Below, one piece after another: positions 36,658-48,480 of a DNA stretch of 64,000 nt (position 1 is its first letter; each line of letters starts with the position of its first letter). The stretch is from Margaritispora aquatica (taxonomy: Eukaryota > Ascomycota > Leotiomycetes > Helotiales > Discinellaceae). The translations under genes and the position numbers were made by a program. Below the pieces are notes generated by a model, which was given only the letters and a program-made list of their open reading frames with translations, had not been told where the DNA came from and did not search any database. Location of the stretch: positions 2,133,831 through 2,197,830 of the forward strand of contig VJWN01000002.1 in NCBI GenBank assembly GCA_007644065.1, read 5' to 3'.

Positions 36658-38732
36658 TCAATGAAACTTTAGACGAATTATTGAGAAAAACATGTTCTGC
36701 AGAACATGAACCATTACCACCACACCTGTTGGAAGCAACTCTGGCCACAAACCCAGGTCTTGCTTCGCCTCCCCTGTGACGTTCATTCTCCATCCAAACC
36801 AAAGGATACGCCTAACTATCCAAGCTGCCACTATCTCGCATGCAAATGTTACGATGGAGGCGTAGAATGTCAGATTGAAGTCGTAGACTTCTGCGTTACT
36901 ACCAGGCAGCTCGATCGGTAAGCTTGGTAATCCGCCAACGCCTGTTAGTGTAATATTTGCTGCTGGTGTAGGATCGAAATTGAAATAAGGATATACATCT
37001 TTGTTGGCTCCATAATGTAGGACAAGAATAGAGGCCAAAAATGCTATCATGGAGACGCATTCCGCCAGTGATCGAATATAGATATTGCGAGCACAATACT
37101 TCTGGTAGGTCTGGAGAGGTTGACCATTGATTGTTAAAACCGAGAGCACGTAGTGAAATGGCGCTGACATTGTCAATGGTGCTAATATGATTAAGCCGGA
37201 TGATGAGATGACTTGGAGCAGAATGAATTGATGTGGAGATCGCAGTCGTGCATAAAGCGCACGAACATAAGTTTGGTAGGTCAAGGAGTAGTATCTATAA
37301 AATGTTAGCTTAGCTCGGCTGAGACGGGGTTCGGACTGACAGCTTGAAGATCCAGCCAAGAGGATAGCTTCCAACTCTCTCACCCTCATTACCTCCCAGT
37401 ATCCAACCTGTCAACCAATCCAAAAGATGCACAGTCACCACCCAAGTGTAGACGTAAACAATTGTTTGGAAAGTATCGTGAGGCAGAGTTCTCAAGTAGA
37501 TTTCTGCGTAGGCCTCTCCAAGCACGTAAGCCATCAGAGCAATGTATAAAGCCGCACAAAACCACACGAAACGCATAAAACTAGCTGGTATCCAGCGTTT
37601 ACGCAATGCCAAATTGCCGCTCTGGGTTCTGTTGACATTATCGGTTGCGAGAGCAACTTCAAGTGGGGCGTATCGATCAAATGATGCTTGCTGAATATGA
37701 GGCCTTCTTCCATTATTTCTACCTGCTATGGTATCCGAATCGCCCGTCCACCAGGATGTGGTGAATATTCTCTGAGTCTCGGACAAGTTATTTCTAAGTC
37801 CTAGATGTCGTTCATGGTTCAGTAGAATGGCACAGGCTAACATCAATGGCATGGCCATGGTGAAAAATGTCCAGCTTATCCATGCTGTATTATGTTCTAA
37901 ATAGTATCGCAACTCAGGAAAGTAGTAGAACGGAATTGGAGCAGCAATTGAGAGTGCTGCAATAACGGAGACTGTGAAGGGAAATCCAATACTTTGCGGC
38001 CACCTAGTCTTGCATTAACATACGCATACTCTTCTTATAGTATACAATACTCACCAGTTCAGGCAGTAGATGTTGAACACTTTCGTAACCCACATCAATG
38101 CTGTGATGTTGTAGAATCCATAATATACGAATAAGAAGAACCAGAAATTGATCTCTACTCGAGCTTCTCCGTGACCAGGAATTTTATGAGAGCCAAGTCT
38201 TGATACCAGTCCATCCGCATCGTCGTCATCTGGTAGAGGATATTGCGGAATTGGTATGGCACACCATGTTACTGCCTGTACATCATCAGTCTCTGAGGTG
38301 CCGAGTCTCGGATTTTGAGCGTTGCAGGACGCGCCCCAGAATGAAACTTTCACTTACCAGAGCAGCTGGCAGAAACACAAGAACAGCCCATCTTGACCAC
38401 CAGCGATCTATCAACTTCGCGACCGCAGCTTGCTTCGGTTCTAGCCACAGGTCTTTTTGTATCCTCCCCCACCGCCTCAACCTGCCCATGTCTTCGTTAT
38501 CCACGACGTCTCCATCCTCGCTATCATCGTCTTCGTTACCAAACACTGCTTCATAGCCCCATCCATATATGCTACCGCGTCCAAAATTTCCCAGCAAACT
38601 GTTGTGGCGGCTCCTCCTTCTAGCTCGACTCTCTATGCCAGGAACAGCGCGATACCGTCCTAGGAGCGGCGAGCTATCGTTGACGGGGCCGCGCGACTCG
38701 GTACCTTGCTGAAAAGTGAAGAAGGAAGGCAT
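36658..38732 (-). CDS. Polytopic membrane protein, conserved-looking, with a one-base frame break
   Basis: I do not know its function. Four exons fit: 38358-38732, 38055-38275, 37341-38005 and 36658-37294, all GT-AG. The N-terminal ~100 residues are hydrophilic and acidic. Several membrane segments follow, for example INFWFFLFVYYGFYNITALM, TMAMPLMLACAILL, FMRFVWFCAALYIALMAYVL, YVYTWVVTVHLLDWLTGWIL and MSAPFHYVLSVLTI. The splice phases agree everywhere except at a run of five G (plus strand 37979-37983) in exon 3. There the frame entering from exon 2 (NWWPQSIGFP) and the frame leaving (FTVSVIAALSIAAP) differ by one base. One more base in the run would give a 632-residue protein with all junctions in phase. 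It is either a sequence error, a real mutation or an unseen splice variant. Confidence 0.75.
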
Positions 38733-39571
38733 CCCATCCCACTGCTAACTGTGCAGCTGTATGTATTATCGATGCCAACCCGTACTCATGTCTACCTCGA
38801 ATCTGGAACCTCAAGATTGCTATGGTGATGCCGTGTTGGTGGACTGAGACTCTCGGGCAAGGGATGTGGAAATTCCATTATTTATCCGGGGTCATTCCGT
38901 CACAGCACATGAGGGTCTATCGAGGGTCTATCAAGGGCCCACACGTGCTGGGATCTGCTGAGATCCCTCAAACCTTCTTTTTCCCCGTCCAGACGCAATT
39001 CATCTCATCCTCATCGTCACTCATCAGCAAAGACATCAAAAGCCTCATTTCTACAGCAACGCGTTACAATACCCACTGTCGTGCCTAGGAGTATAATGGG
39101 GCATGTAGGTAAGGATTGCATGCTTTCTATGTTAATGAACCTTGGAAAAACTCTTGATTGAAAAGAAGACCAATTGTCCTCCTTAATGTGCTTCATCAAG
39201 GTTGATCAGGGGCGATTACATCTTCATCTTCATACTGTAGGACAAATCATTTGACTGTCCGGGTAGTACCTGAGAATTTCTTATCATATCAACGCGTTTA
39301 TTCAGCCTTCACGCTCAATTAGTCGTTGTGTGTTCGGATCAAAGTCACAGTTTCCCCTGTTGCTTGCTTTTCCTCTCTCTTTTAGCCCATTTGATTGGTT
39401 CCTAAAAGATCTCCGAATCATGCTCTGCATCAATTCGATGAAGAAATTATGATTCAAATCTATTGTTGCTGTGCAGCAGCCTTTAAATTGTGTACACAAA
39501 ACCCCCGAGATCCCATTGTGCTCCCGTCATGGAGCTGAGAGCTATGATTGTCCGTGTCCATCGTTGTCACC
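38733..39571. other. Divergent promoter region
   Basis: The sequence lies between the head of the minus-strand membrane protein gene and the plus-strand Ser/Thr-rich protein gene. No gene is supported. It probably contains both promoters. Confidence 0.6.
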
Positions 39572-40842
39572 ATGTCCCTACGTATCAAACCTTCTCACGG
39601 CTTCCATGAACTTAACGGGGTCGAGACCCCTCACACGAATATCGAGAAGTTAGCTCCGGTAGCACATCGCCCATCAAGGTCTGAAGTCATTAAAGAGGAG
39701 AAGGGAGTTTCGGTATTCCCTCGAGTATGGAGTCGCGAGTCAATATCTGGGTATAAGGGCAGGAAGGTGTTAGGTATCGATGGTGATGAGAAGCCATTGG
39801 CTGCTTACGCTCCAGAATCGAAAGATGCTGGGAAACATGACTACTCGGAGTATGAGTTACCACAACGATACGGTGGAAAGGGACCAACATATTCAGGAGA
39901 CATTCCTATGTCTATGTCGAGGTATAACCACTCGTGGGCCCCTCGCAAGTCACGAGAACTGCGTTTCTGCGGTCTCAAGAAATGGATGTTTTGGCTGATT
40001 GTTATCGTCATCTGCTTGGTGGTACTATGTGCCGTGATCGGAGGAATGGTAGTTGGAGTTGAGTCTTCAGCTCATAGATCAGCAGCGTATGTACACTCAA
40101 TTTTGGGAGGTTTAACCTTGCTAACAGCCTGATCAGTGCTAAAGCAGAGTCTTATATGACATCCACCGAGATCTCCTCAGAAATAAGCACCATGACAAAT
40201 GCGAACGGCGTAGTGATAGTTAGCACTCAAGTCTTCACTTCTTTACGAACATTCAAACCCAGCGCAGCCACGAGTCAGTCCTCGGAAACCAACAAAGCAG
40301 TCACAACATCTGCTCCTTCGGCTAATAGCAAGGCATCAACATCTTCATCATCTTTCACCTCCAATCGCCCCTCCTCATCATCTCTAGCATCCTCAGCAAA
40401 ACCATCGTCCACCCCCACGGTCAACACCGGCATCCTCCTCCCTCTCGCCTGCCCCCTCCTTAACGGCTCAACAGCATCGACCTCTATCTCCGCCCAGATA
40501 TACACATATACCATCCTGTGCAACACAGACTTCCACTCAGGTGGACTCTACACCGTCAACGCATCCTCACTAAGCGATTGCTACAACGCTTGCGCAAACT
40601 ACTCGCACTTGCAGGTTGCGTTTTGCACAGGTGCTGTGTTCTATGCCAACCTGTCGAGTTTAGAAGGAAAAGGCAACTGTGAGCTGAAGAATGACATCAA
40701 GATGAGCTACACCACTGGCACGACGAATCTAGTCGCTGCTGCTGTGTTGACTGGTGGTCAGGGTGCTGGTGGTGGGGGAGGGAGTTTGGTAAAGAAAGAG
40801 AAGAAGTGGGTGGGTCCTAACTTGAAGATACCTCTTGTGTAG
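39572..40842 (+). CDS. Single-pass membrane protein with Ser/Thr stalk and Cys-containing C-terminal domain
   Basis: Two exons, 39572-40086 and 40137-40842, encode 406 residues. The start ATG sits in CACCATGTCC, a strong context. Residues 1-140 are a hydrophilic N-terminus, probably cytoplasmic. One membrane span follows (FWLIVIVICLVVLCAVIGG, about residues 146-166). The outer part is a Ser/Thr-rich stalk of about 100 residues, then a small domain with CPLLNG, TILCNTDFHSGGLY, SLSDCYNACANYS, FCTGAVFY and CELKND. The spacing of these cysteines recalls PAN/apple-like domains of fungal surface proteins. There is no cleavable signal peptide, so it would be a type II protein. A role in the cell wall or at the surface is inference. 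Confidence 0.8.
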
Positions 40843-43800
40843 GAAAGAAGCCTTGACGAACCGGAATCGGCTGGTAAGCTTTTATGTATGGAGTTTGGGG
40901 GAGGTATTTTATTTAGTATTTTAGACTGCAACATGTAACAAGAACGGCACGAATTTCTGGGGACACAATATTCTATTGTATATGTTCTGTTATCATTACA
41001 CGAAACCAATAAAGCAGTTACCTATGTCAAAATCATTACCAAATTCGCTTCCTAAGGCACAGTCTACAGAACAACGCATCGCTCCTACAAGGTCCAACGT
41101 TGAACATTAAGCTCAGTAGCTAACCTCAGCGGCTCACATTACGACGTACCCAGAAACATGCCGGCCCGATATGCATCCGCATGTTTATTCTCCACTGCTG
41201 CTGGCTGCATCTCTGCCTATTCATAGCAACAGGAAACCCACACCAGAGTGGACATCACATCACCTCACACCATCGCATCATCATCAATCAATGACGATCA
41301 TTATTGAACTCAAATCGCAAATAATGCCTCAACTGCCTTGCCTCGCTCGGCGTCCGGTACCTAGGTAGCTCTCACCTACTTTTAAAATACCTTACCTAGT
41401 CCAGGCACGGTCACGCTTTTCTCGGAAGTCAGTCGAGGCTTTTCCCATTACTTACCTAGTTCTCATATCCTATCCTTCCCTCCAGCAGCCCTGCGGGTAC
41501 CTGAATAGAAAAGAATACTGTGCTCCAAATCTCAAGCATTTCTCCACACTTTGTTGGGGTAAGTGAATAAATGTGTCATTCTTTTCACATGTTGATTTTC
41601 CTTCCGGCTTGTTGTGAGTCGTTACACTGCATACCATATCATATCATATCGTCTCATATCGATCAAAGCAAAGAAAAGTTAGGTAAGGAAGGTAACCCAC
41701 CCAGCTGGACCTTAACCTTGCAAAGCAGAGCAAGCAGGAACCCGAAAATCTCGGCCCTTTTCGGCCTCGAACGATCTCAACGCTTTTCGCTCTTGCTTTT
41801 CACTATTTGGTATGTACTGGTAGGTAAGGTTGGTGGATAGATACCTTGTTGATGCTGCTGCTTTGATGATGATGACAAGAATCAAGGAAAGTTAGGTGCC
41901 TCCGGATCATAGGTGAAGTGAGAGTCGATTTAGTCCACTTTGTTACGTCTCTAAGGTATCCATATATATTTTACGCCCAGTCTCCTTCTGTGTCCACATT
42001 CCGTAAATCCACAGCTGGAGTCCAGGCCACGCTGAGCTCGATTAGGTAATATTCGACCCCCTCCACCACACCATCGTGCTTATCGATAAGGACGTAGTAT
42101 TGTGGGATACCTTAGGTAGTTAATATGTACACGGAGGTAAGCTATTTCGGTAAGGTATGTATGTGAGGGATCGCTAGATGATAGGTATCGATGTGCTAAA
42201 TATGCAAGCCCAGCAAGCTGTAAGGTAAGATGTCGTGCTTCTGCCTACCTTGCCTCGTTGGCTATCTGTCTGTCTGAGGTGGTCTTCGGTGAAGTGCGAT
42301 GCGAGAGATGTGAAGGCCCTGCTCAGAGGCGTCTGTGCGATGTTCTGGCCTACCAGAGAAGAATCTTGGGGTTGGTGGGTTGGTGAGGAGGGGATGGTGG
42401 TGGTGGTATAGGTGGTAGGACGGAAATGCAGGTGAATCTACTTGTGTACGGTTTCATGTTACGTCTGGATCTGGTGTGAGTGCTTGGGATGATGGGGTGG
42501 GGAGATAACGGAGTGCTGCATGTTGTGGGAGTACCTGAAGGAGCAAGTAGGGAGGTTACGTTGGAGTTGGCTGGGTAGGTAGGGAGGTGGTGAGGTATCT
42601 TTCTTTAGGTGCTGAGTGAGGTAAGGGTGAATGAAAGTGTGGTGTAGAATAAACAAACAACCTCGAGCCCCCCAGTCCGTTATATGGGGTGGTGGAATTG
42701 AAGTGTGGGATGAGAATAAGCACGTCATTGGCAGCTTGCAAGTCCGGAGTGCTGAGCTGAGATCCAAGGAGGTGAGTGAAGGATAGGAAAGGGTAAATTG
42801 CATATGATTTCGAGGTGTGTAGGAGATGGAGGGGTGAAAGAGAGGTGAAGCGGGATAGCTGCGTGATTGTTCCGAAAGATCCATGCTGAATATCGAGATT
42901 GTATTAAGGAGAAAGAGAAGGAAATCTCAAACCTAGCTTATCAAAACATCAGCCTTTGAAGAGAAAAAATCTCTCAGCCCCATCAGGCAGCTGAAGTGAG
43001 GTCAAACATGTGAAATCCGTTTGGCTGGGTAGATGAGGCATGTAATGGCGACGTACCTTGTCTCGAGCAAGTAGTAGGTAAGTAAGCGATGACTCCTCCG
43101 TATTTGGCGTTGCTGATGGAAAGCCATAGCGTGGGGAAACAGAAGGAAAGAAAGACGGCAAGGACTTGAAGGTTGGATTATGATAGGGTGATTGCTGTGA
43201 GATGCAATATCACATCATCGGCTTGTTGCTTTTTGGAGAGAAAAGAAGAAGAAGAACAAGTGAAGAAAGACTGTGCATGCATGGTGGTATCCGGAATTCG
43301 GGGAGGTGGTGCGATGGTGGGGAGATATGTAATGTAACTTAGCCATAGATCTGAGTGTTTGCCAACTCTAACGTCCCTTTAGAGCCCCCTCGAGATTGTA
43401 CTTCCAGTCGCACGAATAGGAAAGACAGTTGGAGCATCCGGACGGTGTGAGCTGTTTGGCTAATCGTTACTAATGAGCTGCGTACAAGCTCTTGTAACTT
43501 TCTATAAACAAAAATACAAGGTGGGAGTAAGACGGTATATGTCCTCGTAGTAATATTAACATTATTGGACACCTCACCTTACCTTACTCAGTCCCAAGAA
43601 GGCTAGAAACGGCATCCCGCTTTCAAGACTGCCCCTCCACGGGCACACCGTCTCTTTGCTTGCAACTAGGCTGGACTAAAGAGGACGGACGGCAGGCAGG
43701 AAGGCTGGCTTGTCTCCCGGGTATCGCACACCATGGAGATAATGGCTTCTATTCGTTGCTTTGGGACGCTGTTGTCTTTATGGCGTGGTTGAGCTGGATG

Positions 43801-44459
43801 CTTTTGACGCTTTTTGATATTGGTATATCTTGGAAGCGAGTTATTGCACTCGAGGTGAGTGAGCTATATTGTGATAGAGATAGTCTAATCTCTGTAAAAT
43901 GATGATATATTTTGAGATTTGAACATCGGTGTCGCAATATATCCTGAGACATAATTCTGTAATGACACATTGGTATAAGGAAAAAGAGATATGCATGTTT
44001 GTTTTCTTCAAGAAGCAGAGAACTTTGTTCTTGGAAAGTGGCTTCTAAAGTGTCTTGAAAGTATGCAACACTACCCCGCACTATGGTCCGATAAGGATTT
44101 TTTTTTATTTCGATTAATTCAAACTTACTACCATATGTTTTGCTATACCTTTTCAAGTGAATTTATAACTCACAATTTCAACCTCTTACTCACAAATCTC
44201 ACAAAAGAAGCCTCATCCACCCTAGCGCCGCATCCTTAATTGCTCTTTCTACCCATCCCAGTCGCGCTCAACCCAAGTCAGTCACCTAATTCTCCACCAA
44301 ACCTCCTCCACCCAAGCCAATTAACACCGACCGGCCGCCATTTGGCCAAATTTTTTTATCTTTGGACCAGTGCATACCTATCTTACGGTCAAACATTTAC
44401 CTCACCCTTCTCGCCTCCCCGTCCTCTTCTTCTCTTCTTCTTCTTCTTTCCTCTTCACG
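40843..44459. other. Long intergenic region rich in TACCTTA-like motifs
   Basis: No supported gene in 3.6 kb. TACCT, AGGTA and TTACCTAG elements recur from about 41360 to 43600, for example at 41391, 41451, 41684, 42110, 42150, 42570, 43073 and 43570. Pyrimidine-rich sequence before 44460 is the APRT leader. The region could hold a long promoter or a non-coding transcript. Confidence 0.45.
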
Positions 44460-45225
44460 ATGACCGTCGAAGGCCAATCCGCTGCTACTGCTGCCAGTAC
44501 TACTCCTCAACAAACCATTACCCCTCCAACAGCAGAAGATGCCTCGAGATATGAGCCCAAGTCCTCCTCCCCTGCCACCAGTGCCTCCGAACTCGCCAGT
44601 GTCAAGAAGACTCTTCACGCTGCCCTCCGAAATTTCCCAGATTTCCCTATCCCAGGCATAGATTTCGTCGACATCCTGCCCCTCTTCGCCGACCACACTG
44701 TCCACACTGCTCTTATTCGCGCTCTCGAGCTCCAGGTCCTGTCTCTTAACGGCGGAGTCAAGCCAGATGTTGTTGTTGGTCTTGATGCTCGTGGCTTCCT
44801 CTTTGGTCCAAGCCTCGCACTGAGACTTGGTGCCGGATTTGCTCCTGTTCGCAAGCGTGGAAAGCTCCCAGGTCCTACTGCCGAGGCTGCTTTTGAGAAG
44901 GAGTATGGTCAGGATTTCTTCCAGATTCAGGCAGATGCTATCAAGAAGGGACAGACTGTTCTTGTGGTTGATGACATTATTGCAACTGGTAAGCCGGCCT
45001 CAGACACCCCACCTTCCACTTTCAGCCCAATTTTTTATGGGCGTAGTTATCAACATTTGCTGACAATATTCGATAGGCGGATCTGCTGCAGCCGCAGGTG
45101 CCTTGGTTGAAAAGCTGGGCGGAAATCTGATTGGTTTTCTCTTTATTCTCGAACTCGATTTTCTGAAGGGTCGCGACAAGCTCTCTGCTCCGGTCGTCAC
45201 ACTTCTCTCGGACGACACCAAGTAA
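44460..45225 (+). CDS. apt1: Adenine phosphoribosyltransferase
   Basis: Converts adenine and PRPP to AMP in purine salvage, in the cytosol. Two exons, 44460-44988 and 45077-45225, give 225 residues. The PRPP-binding motif [18 protein letters not shown] is split by the intron between the two glycines of TGG. Upstream family features are [40 protein letters not shown] and [12 protein letters not shown]; downstream is [20 protein letters not shown]. The N-terminal ~45 residues are Ser/Thr/Pro-rich and extend beyond the usual ~180-residue enzyme. The ATG at 44460 (CACGATGACC) is the first plausible start. An internal start is not excluded. Confidence 0.95.
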
Positions 45226-45245
45226 TTTTTCTCGCATACATCTGG

Positions 45246-45713
45246 TTAATACTCGAGGGCTTCTCTTTGGCGTTTCTGGTGGGCATTCAACATAGATCGC
45301 ATTGCGTCATGGCATCTCTTGTGTAATCGCGCGAGAACTCTGGGTTGGTAATAGGTTGGGTTTTGGGCCAGATGGAACTGACTATCACTGCTATGGAAAG
45401 CGTTGATATTGTGTATTGCCCGAGGGAAGAAGCGGATATTTGCCTTCAACCGCTGATCGCTGTTTTCTAGCACCATTTGGCAGGATTCTTCAAAAGCTTG
45501 TATTGTGCTTCTAGCATTAGATTGCAGTGCTTGGATTGCGGGTGGTCTGTCTTCGACAAGACTGCTGGTCTTTTGAGAGTCTGGGTTTCTGATGAGAAAT
45601 TTGATGTTCATTCTCTCCTTATATTTCTGACCAAATTCCAGAACCAAGTGAGGACAGACATTATTCATATTCTGGATGATGACGAAACATGCCGGATTTA
45701 CCTTATCCCTCAT
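45246..45713 (-). CDS. Uncertain ORF, tail-to-tail with APRT
   Basis: A 155-codon minus-strand frame has balanced composition (FGQKYKERMNIKFLI, QSNARSTIQAFEESCQM, ARLHKRCHDAMRSML). Its stop is only 20 bases from the APRT stop. ATCATCCAG inside the first 15 codons could be an acceptor, making this the last exon of a spliced gene, but I found no matching upstream exon. The plus strand is also open over 45477-45782 and 45886-46227. No domain is recognised on either strand. Confidence 0.3.
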   Translation of the reverse strand: MRDKVNPACFVIIQNMNNVCPHLVLEFGQKYKERMNIKFLIRNPDSQKTSSLVEDRPPAIQALQSNARSTIQAFEESCQMVLENSDQRLKANIRFFPRAIHNINAFHSSDSQFHLAQNPTYYQPRVLARLHKRCHDAMRSMLNAHQKRQREALEY

Positions 45714-46704
45714 ATCAGCAGGGCGCCGATATCAGCTCTTGAGCAAATCGAACCTTTTGAAGATAAAGATGAATATCGATAGGTCTTGCATATCGCTACA
45801 GAGCTGTTACTTAGATGTATCACAACACAAGTGTGAGAAGGGTGTCAAGACTATTGTTTTTCGCATTCCATAGCCGACATTCCTGTTGCTTTATTGCGAT
45901 ATCCCACCACCTCTTCTTGGCTCGGTCAGAAGCGAGGACGAGGATTTGGAGATGTTGGAAGCAGTAACAGCTAGTATACTTTTTAGTCCCCTCGCTTGTA
46001 TGGCTTTGAGATTGTCACCAAAGATTAGTTTGATTATCTCACCAGGAAGCTTGCTTATATATCATGCGGAACGGTTCAAAGACGTTGAAAATCTCACTGC
46101 TGCATTACCGATATTCCGGGTATATCGACAAGACGGGGATATTGTTATCATTGTCCTAAGAGACGCAAGCGCAGTGTTCGATAATCCTTCGAAATACTCG
46201 AAGGATAATTCAGGGGTGCTTCGGTAGATTGGGGGAAGAGCAATCTGCTACTGCCGTTAGTGACAGTGTAATGGCATGATCAATTCTGATGCTGAAGGGG
46301 TTTGAAATTGGACGGATGATATGAGAGGAGAAGAACGAATTTTGTCCCCGTTCGAAGTAGGCATGGATTTAAGGAGCATGCTCGCCACTTCCTAAATTAT
46401 CACAGCGCATTTGTCGTGGAAGGAGCTGTGTTGGCTATGCATAGTCTGATTTACCCACGCAACAAATCAAACATCCACTCCTATGTATATATAAAGCACT
46501 CTCGACCGACTGCAAATCATGAGATCTGGAATTTCATGATTTCCAAGCATAGAATGTAAACACTAAGAAATTCGGGTTATTGCCAGGGATCAGCAGAAAA
46601 CACATGTTGACGTAGCCTCTCAGACGAGGCTACGAGCTGGCTGAAGCTATTCAGATCAAAGTCATCCATCGTCACTTGTTCGTCTTGCATCATCATCATC
46701 AAAG
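45714..46704. other. Upstream region of the Vps38/UVRAG-like gene
   Basis: A 113-codon plus-strand frame at 45886-46227 looks moderately protein-like but lacks an ATG at its head and any motif. The final 450 bases are probably promoter and leader. Confidence 0.45.
46486..46496 (+). promoter_or_regulatory. TATA-like element upstream of the Vps38/UVRAG-like gene
   Basis: TATATATAAAG lies about 210 bases before the start codon at 46705. Confidence 0.35.
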
Positions 46705-48480
46705 ATGGCCACCGAATCCTCACGGCCACTGCTGCTCCCACAAAATCGAAAACTTCGGCATCTGCAAGGTATCTATCTGCGAAATCTAACACTTTCTCGG
46801 CCGCGCGGACAGACAATCGACGACCAAGCTCTGAACAAAACACCTTCCAAGCTTGAAGCTCTACGCTCACCATCATTGCACCATGCGCACTCCTCGTCCG
46901 AGTTGCACTCGCGACCGCCCAAGCTGCGACGACAGAGTACCAATTGGGCTGGTACGAGCCCGGCGTTTAGACAAAAGAAGCTCGAAGATGTGATTGACTC
47001 TCGCATGGCAGATACATTCTTTACGCTGCATGTGAAGGATATGGACGAACCAGTGTATATCAGCGAAGTCATAGAAAAAGCTATGAACCCGACTTTCCGA
47101 TTCTTTGATCTTTCGACCTATGGGCCGGCGACTACAAGGCAGGACACGCTGGTGGTGAGGATCTGGGTTAAGAGAGAGGAGTTTGTGCTGTTGATTGAGG
47201 AGGAGGTTCATTTAGGGTCACTGCAATTCATTGGGACACTGAAGAATCACGTCTTCCCATCGAACTGTATACTCTTTTACTTGGTGGATGGACTGTATAC
47301 CCTCGACTTAGCATCGAAGCCCCCGAAGCCTAAATATGCGTCTTCTTTGCCGACATCTTCATACAACGCTTTGATGCGCCTTTCTAATCTGGACGAATCG
47401 ATACAAGATGCATTAGCTACGAGAGAGGAGCTCGCAGCTCAGATCAACGCGATTTTAAATTCACAGCCGGTGGACGAATCGCCTCAAGCAAAGGAAGAGG
47501 CTCTACTTGCGAATCGATATGTTAATACCGAGAAAAAGATGCTGAAAGCATCGATACATCGACGAGCGGAGCTAACGGCTTCAATTGCTGCTCGGAGTAA
47601 TGCTATAACGATGGGAAAAGAGTTGCAAGCAAGAGCATTAGAAGACATAAATAATGCTCAAGAAAAGCTGTCGAATTGCCGAACACTCCTAGGAACTGCT
47701 ATAACGGACATACATGGCCAAAGGAGGCGAATATGCGAAGAACTTCTCGCGATATTTCCTATCGAGTCTACGGATCATCCACTATTGTTTACAATATGTG
47801 GTCTGCCCCTCCCAAACTCTGTTTTCGAAGATGTCGACGAAAATGTAGTTTCGGCAGCATTAGGATATGTTGCTCGTGTGGTCGACATGCTACAATACTA
47901 CCTCTCTATTGCTCTTCCATACCCAATCACCGCCTATGGATCGAAATCCATCATACACGATGCTATTTCAATACTACAGGATAATCAACGCACTTTTCCT
48001 CTTTACATGAAACACACAGTTCGGTTTCGGTTTGACTATGGTGTCTTCTTACTTAATAAGAATATAGAATGCCTTGCTGAAAGCCAAGGACTCAAAGTTA
48101 TGGACATCCGACAAACACTACCCAACCTCAAATATCTGCTATATGTTTGTAGTGCTGGGAGCAGTGACTTGCCAACTCGCAAAGCGGGTGGCATACGGGG
48201 TCTCTTTACAGCCCGAGGCTCAGATGTAGGGAGCCGGAGGGGTAGTGCCGATAGTGGAGTGGGTGCTCAGACTGAAGCAGTGAGGAAAGCGCTGGAGAAT
48301 GGAGCCGTGAGTGTCCTGGGCACAAAGGTCGGGACCGGAGGTGGTAAAGGCAATGGTTTGAGTCTTGTGCACGGCAATGGTGCGGGAAAAGTAGAGCATA
48401 CTCATGAAACGACTCTGTCGTTTAGGGGAAACTATGTGAATAGCCTGAAGACTAAGGGCATGAGGGAGAACGTTGCGTAG
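46705..48480 (+). CDS. Vps38/UVRAG-like subunit of the Vps34 PI3-kinase complex
   Basis: Probable endosomal subunit of Vps34 complex II, needed for phosphatidylinositol 3-phosphate production in vacuolar sorting. One exon of 591 residues with ATG in AAAGATGGCC. After a basic N-terminus (RNRKLRHLQGI-like, LRNLTLSRPRG) comes a C2-like beta region, about residues 95-200 (DTFFTLHVKDMDEPVYISEV, LGSLQFIGTLKNHVFPSN). A coiled-coil region follows, about residues 230-330. The conserved C-terminal domain reads LLAIFPIE, FTICGLPLPNS, ALGYVARVVDMLQYYLSIAL, PYPITAYGSKSIIHD, and LNKNIECLAESQGLKVMDIR then LPNLKYLL. This BARA-like pattern is shared by UVRAG, Vps38 and Atg14. The C2-like part argues for Vps38/UVRAG over Atg14. 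Confidence 0.9.
   Translation: MATESSRPLLLPQNRKLRHLQGIYLRNLTLSRPRGQTIDDQALNKTPSKLEALRSPSLHHAHSSSELHSRPPKLRRQSTNWAGTSPAFRQKKLEDVIDSRMADTFFTLHVKDMDEPVYISEVIEKAMNPTFRFFDLSTYGPATTRQDTLVVRIWVKREEFVLLIEEEVHLGSLQFIGTLKNHVFPSNCILFYLVDGLYTLDLASKPPKPKYASSLPTSSYNALMRLSNLDESIQDALATREELAAQINAILNSQPVDESPQAKEEALLANRYVNTEKKMLKASIHRRAELTASIAARSNAITMGKELQARALEDINNAQEKLSNCRTLLGTAITDIHGQRRRICEELLAIFPIESTDHPLLFTICGLPLPNSVFEDVDENVVSAALGYVARVVDMLQYYLSIALPYPITAYGSKSIIHDAISILQDNQRTFPLYMKHTVRFRFDYGVFLLNKNIECLAESQGLKVMDIRQTLPNLKYLLYVCSAGSSDLPTRKAGGIRGLFTARGSDVGSRRGSADSGVGAQTEAVRKALENGAVSVLGTKVGTGGGKGNGLSLVHGNGAGKVEHTHETTLSFRGNYVNSLKTKGMRENVA

Noticed and set aside
42459..42884. 141-codon minus-strand frame
   Set aside because: Pro/Ser/His-rich reading of a purine-rich tract with no motif; composition artefact.
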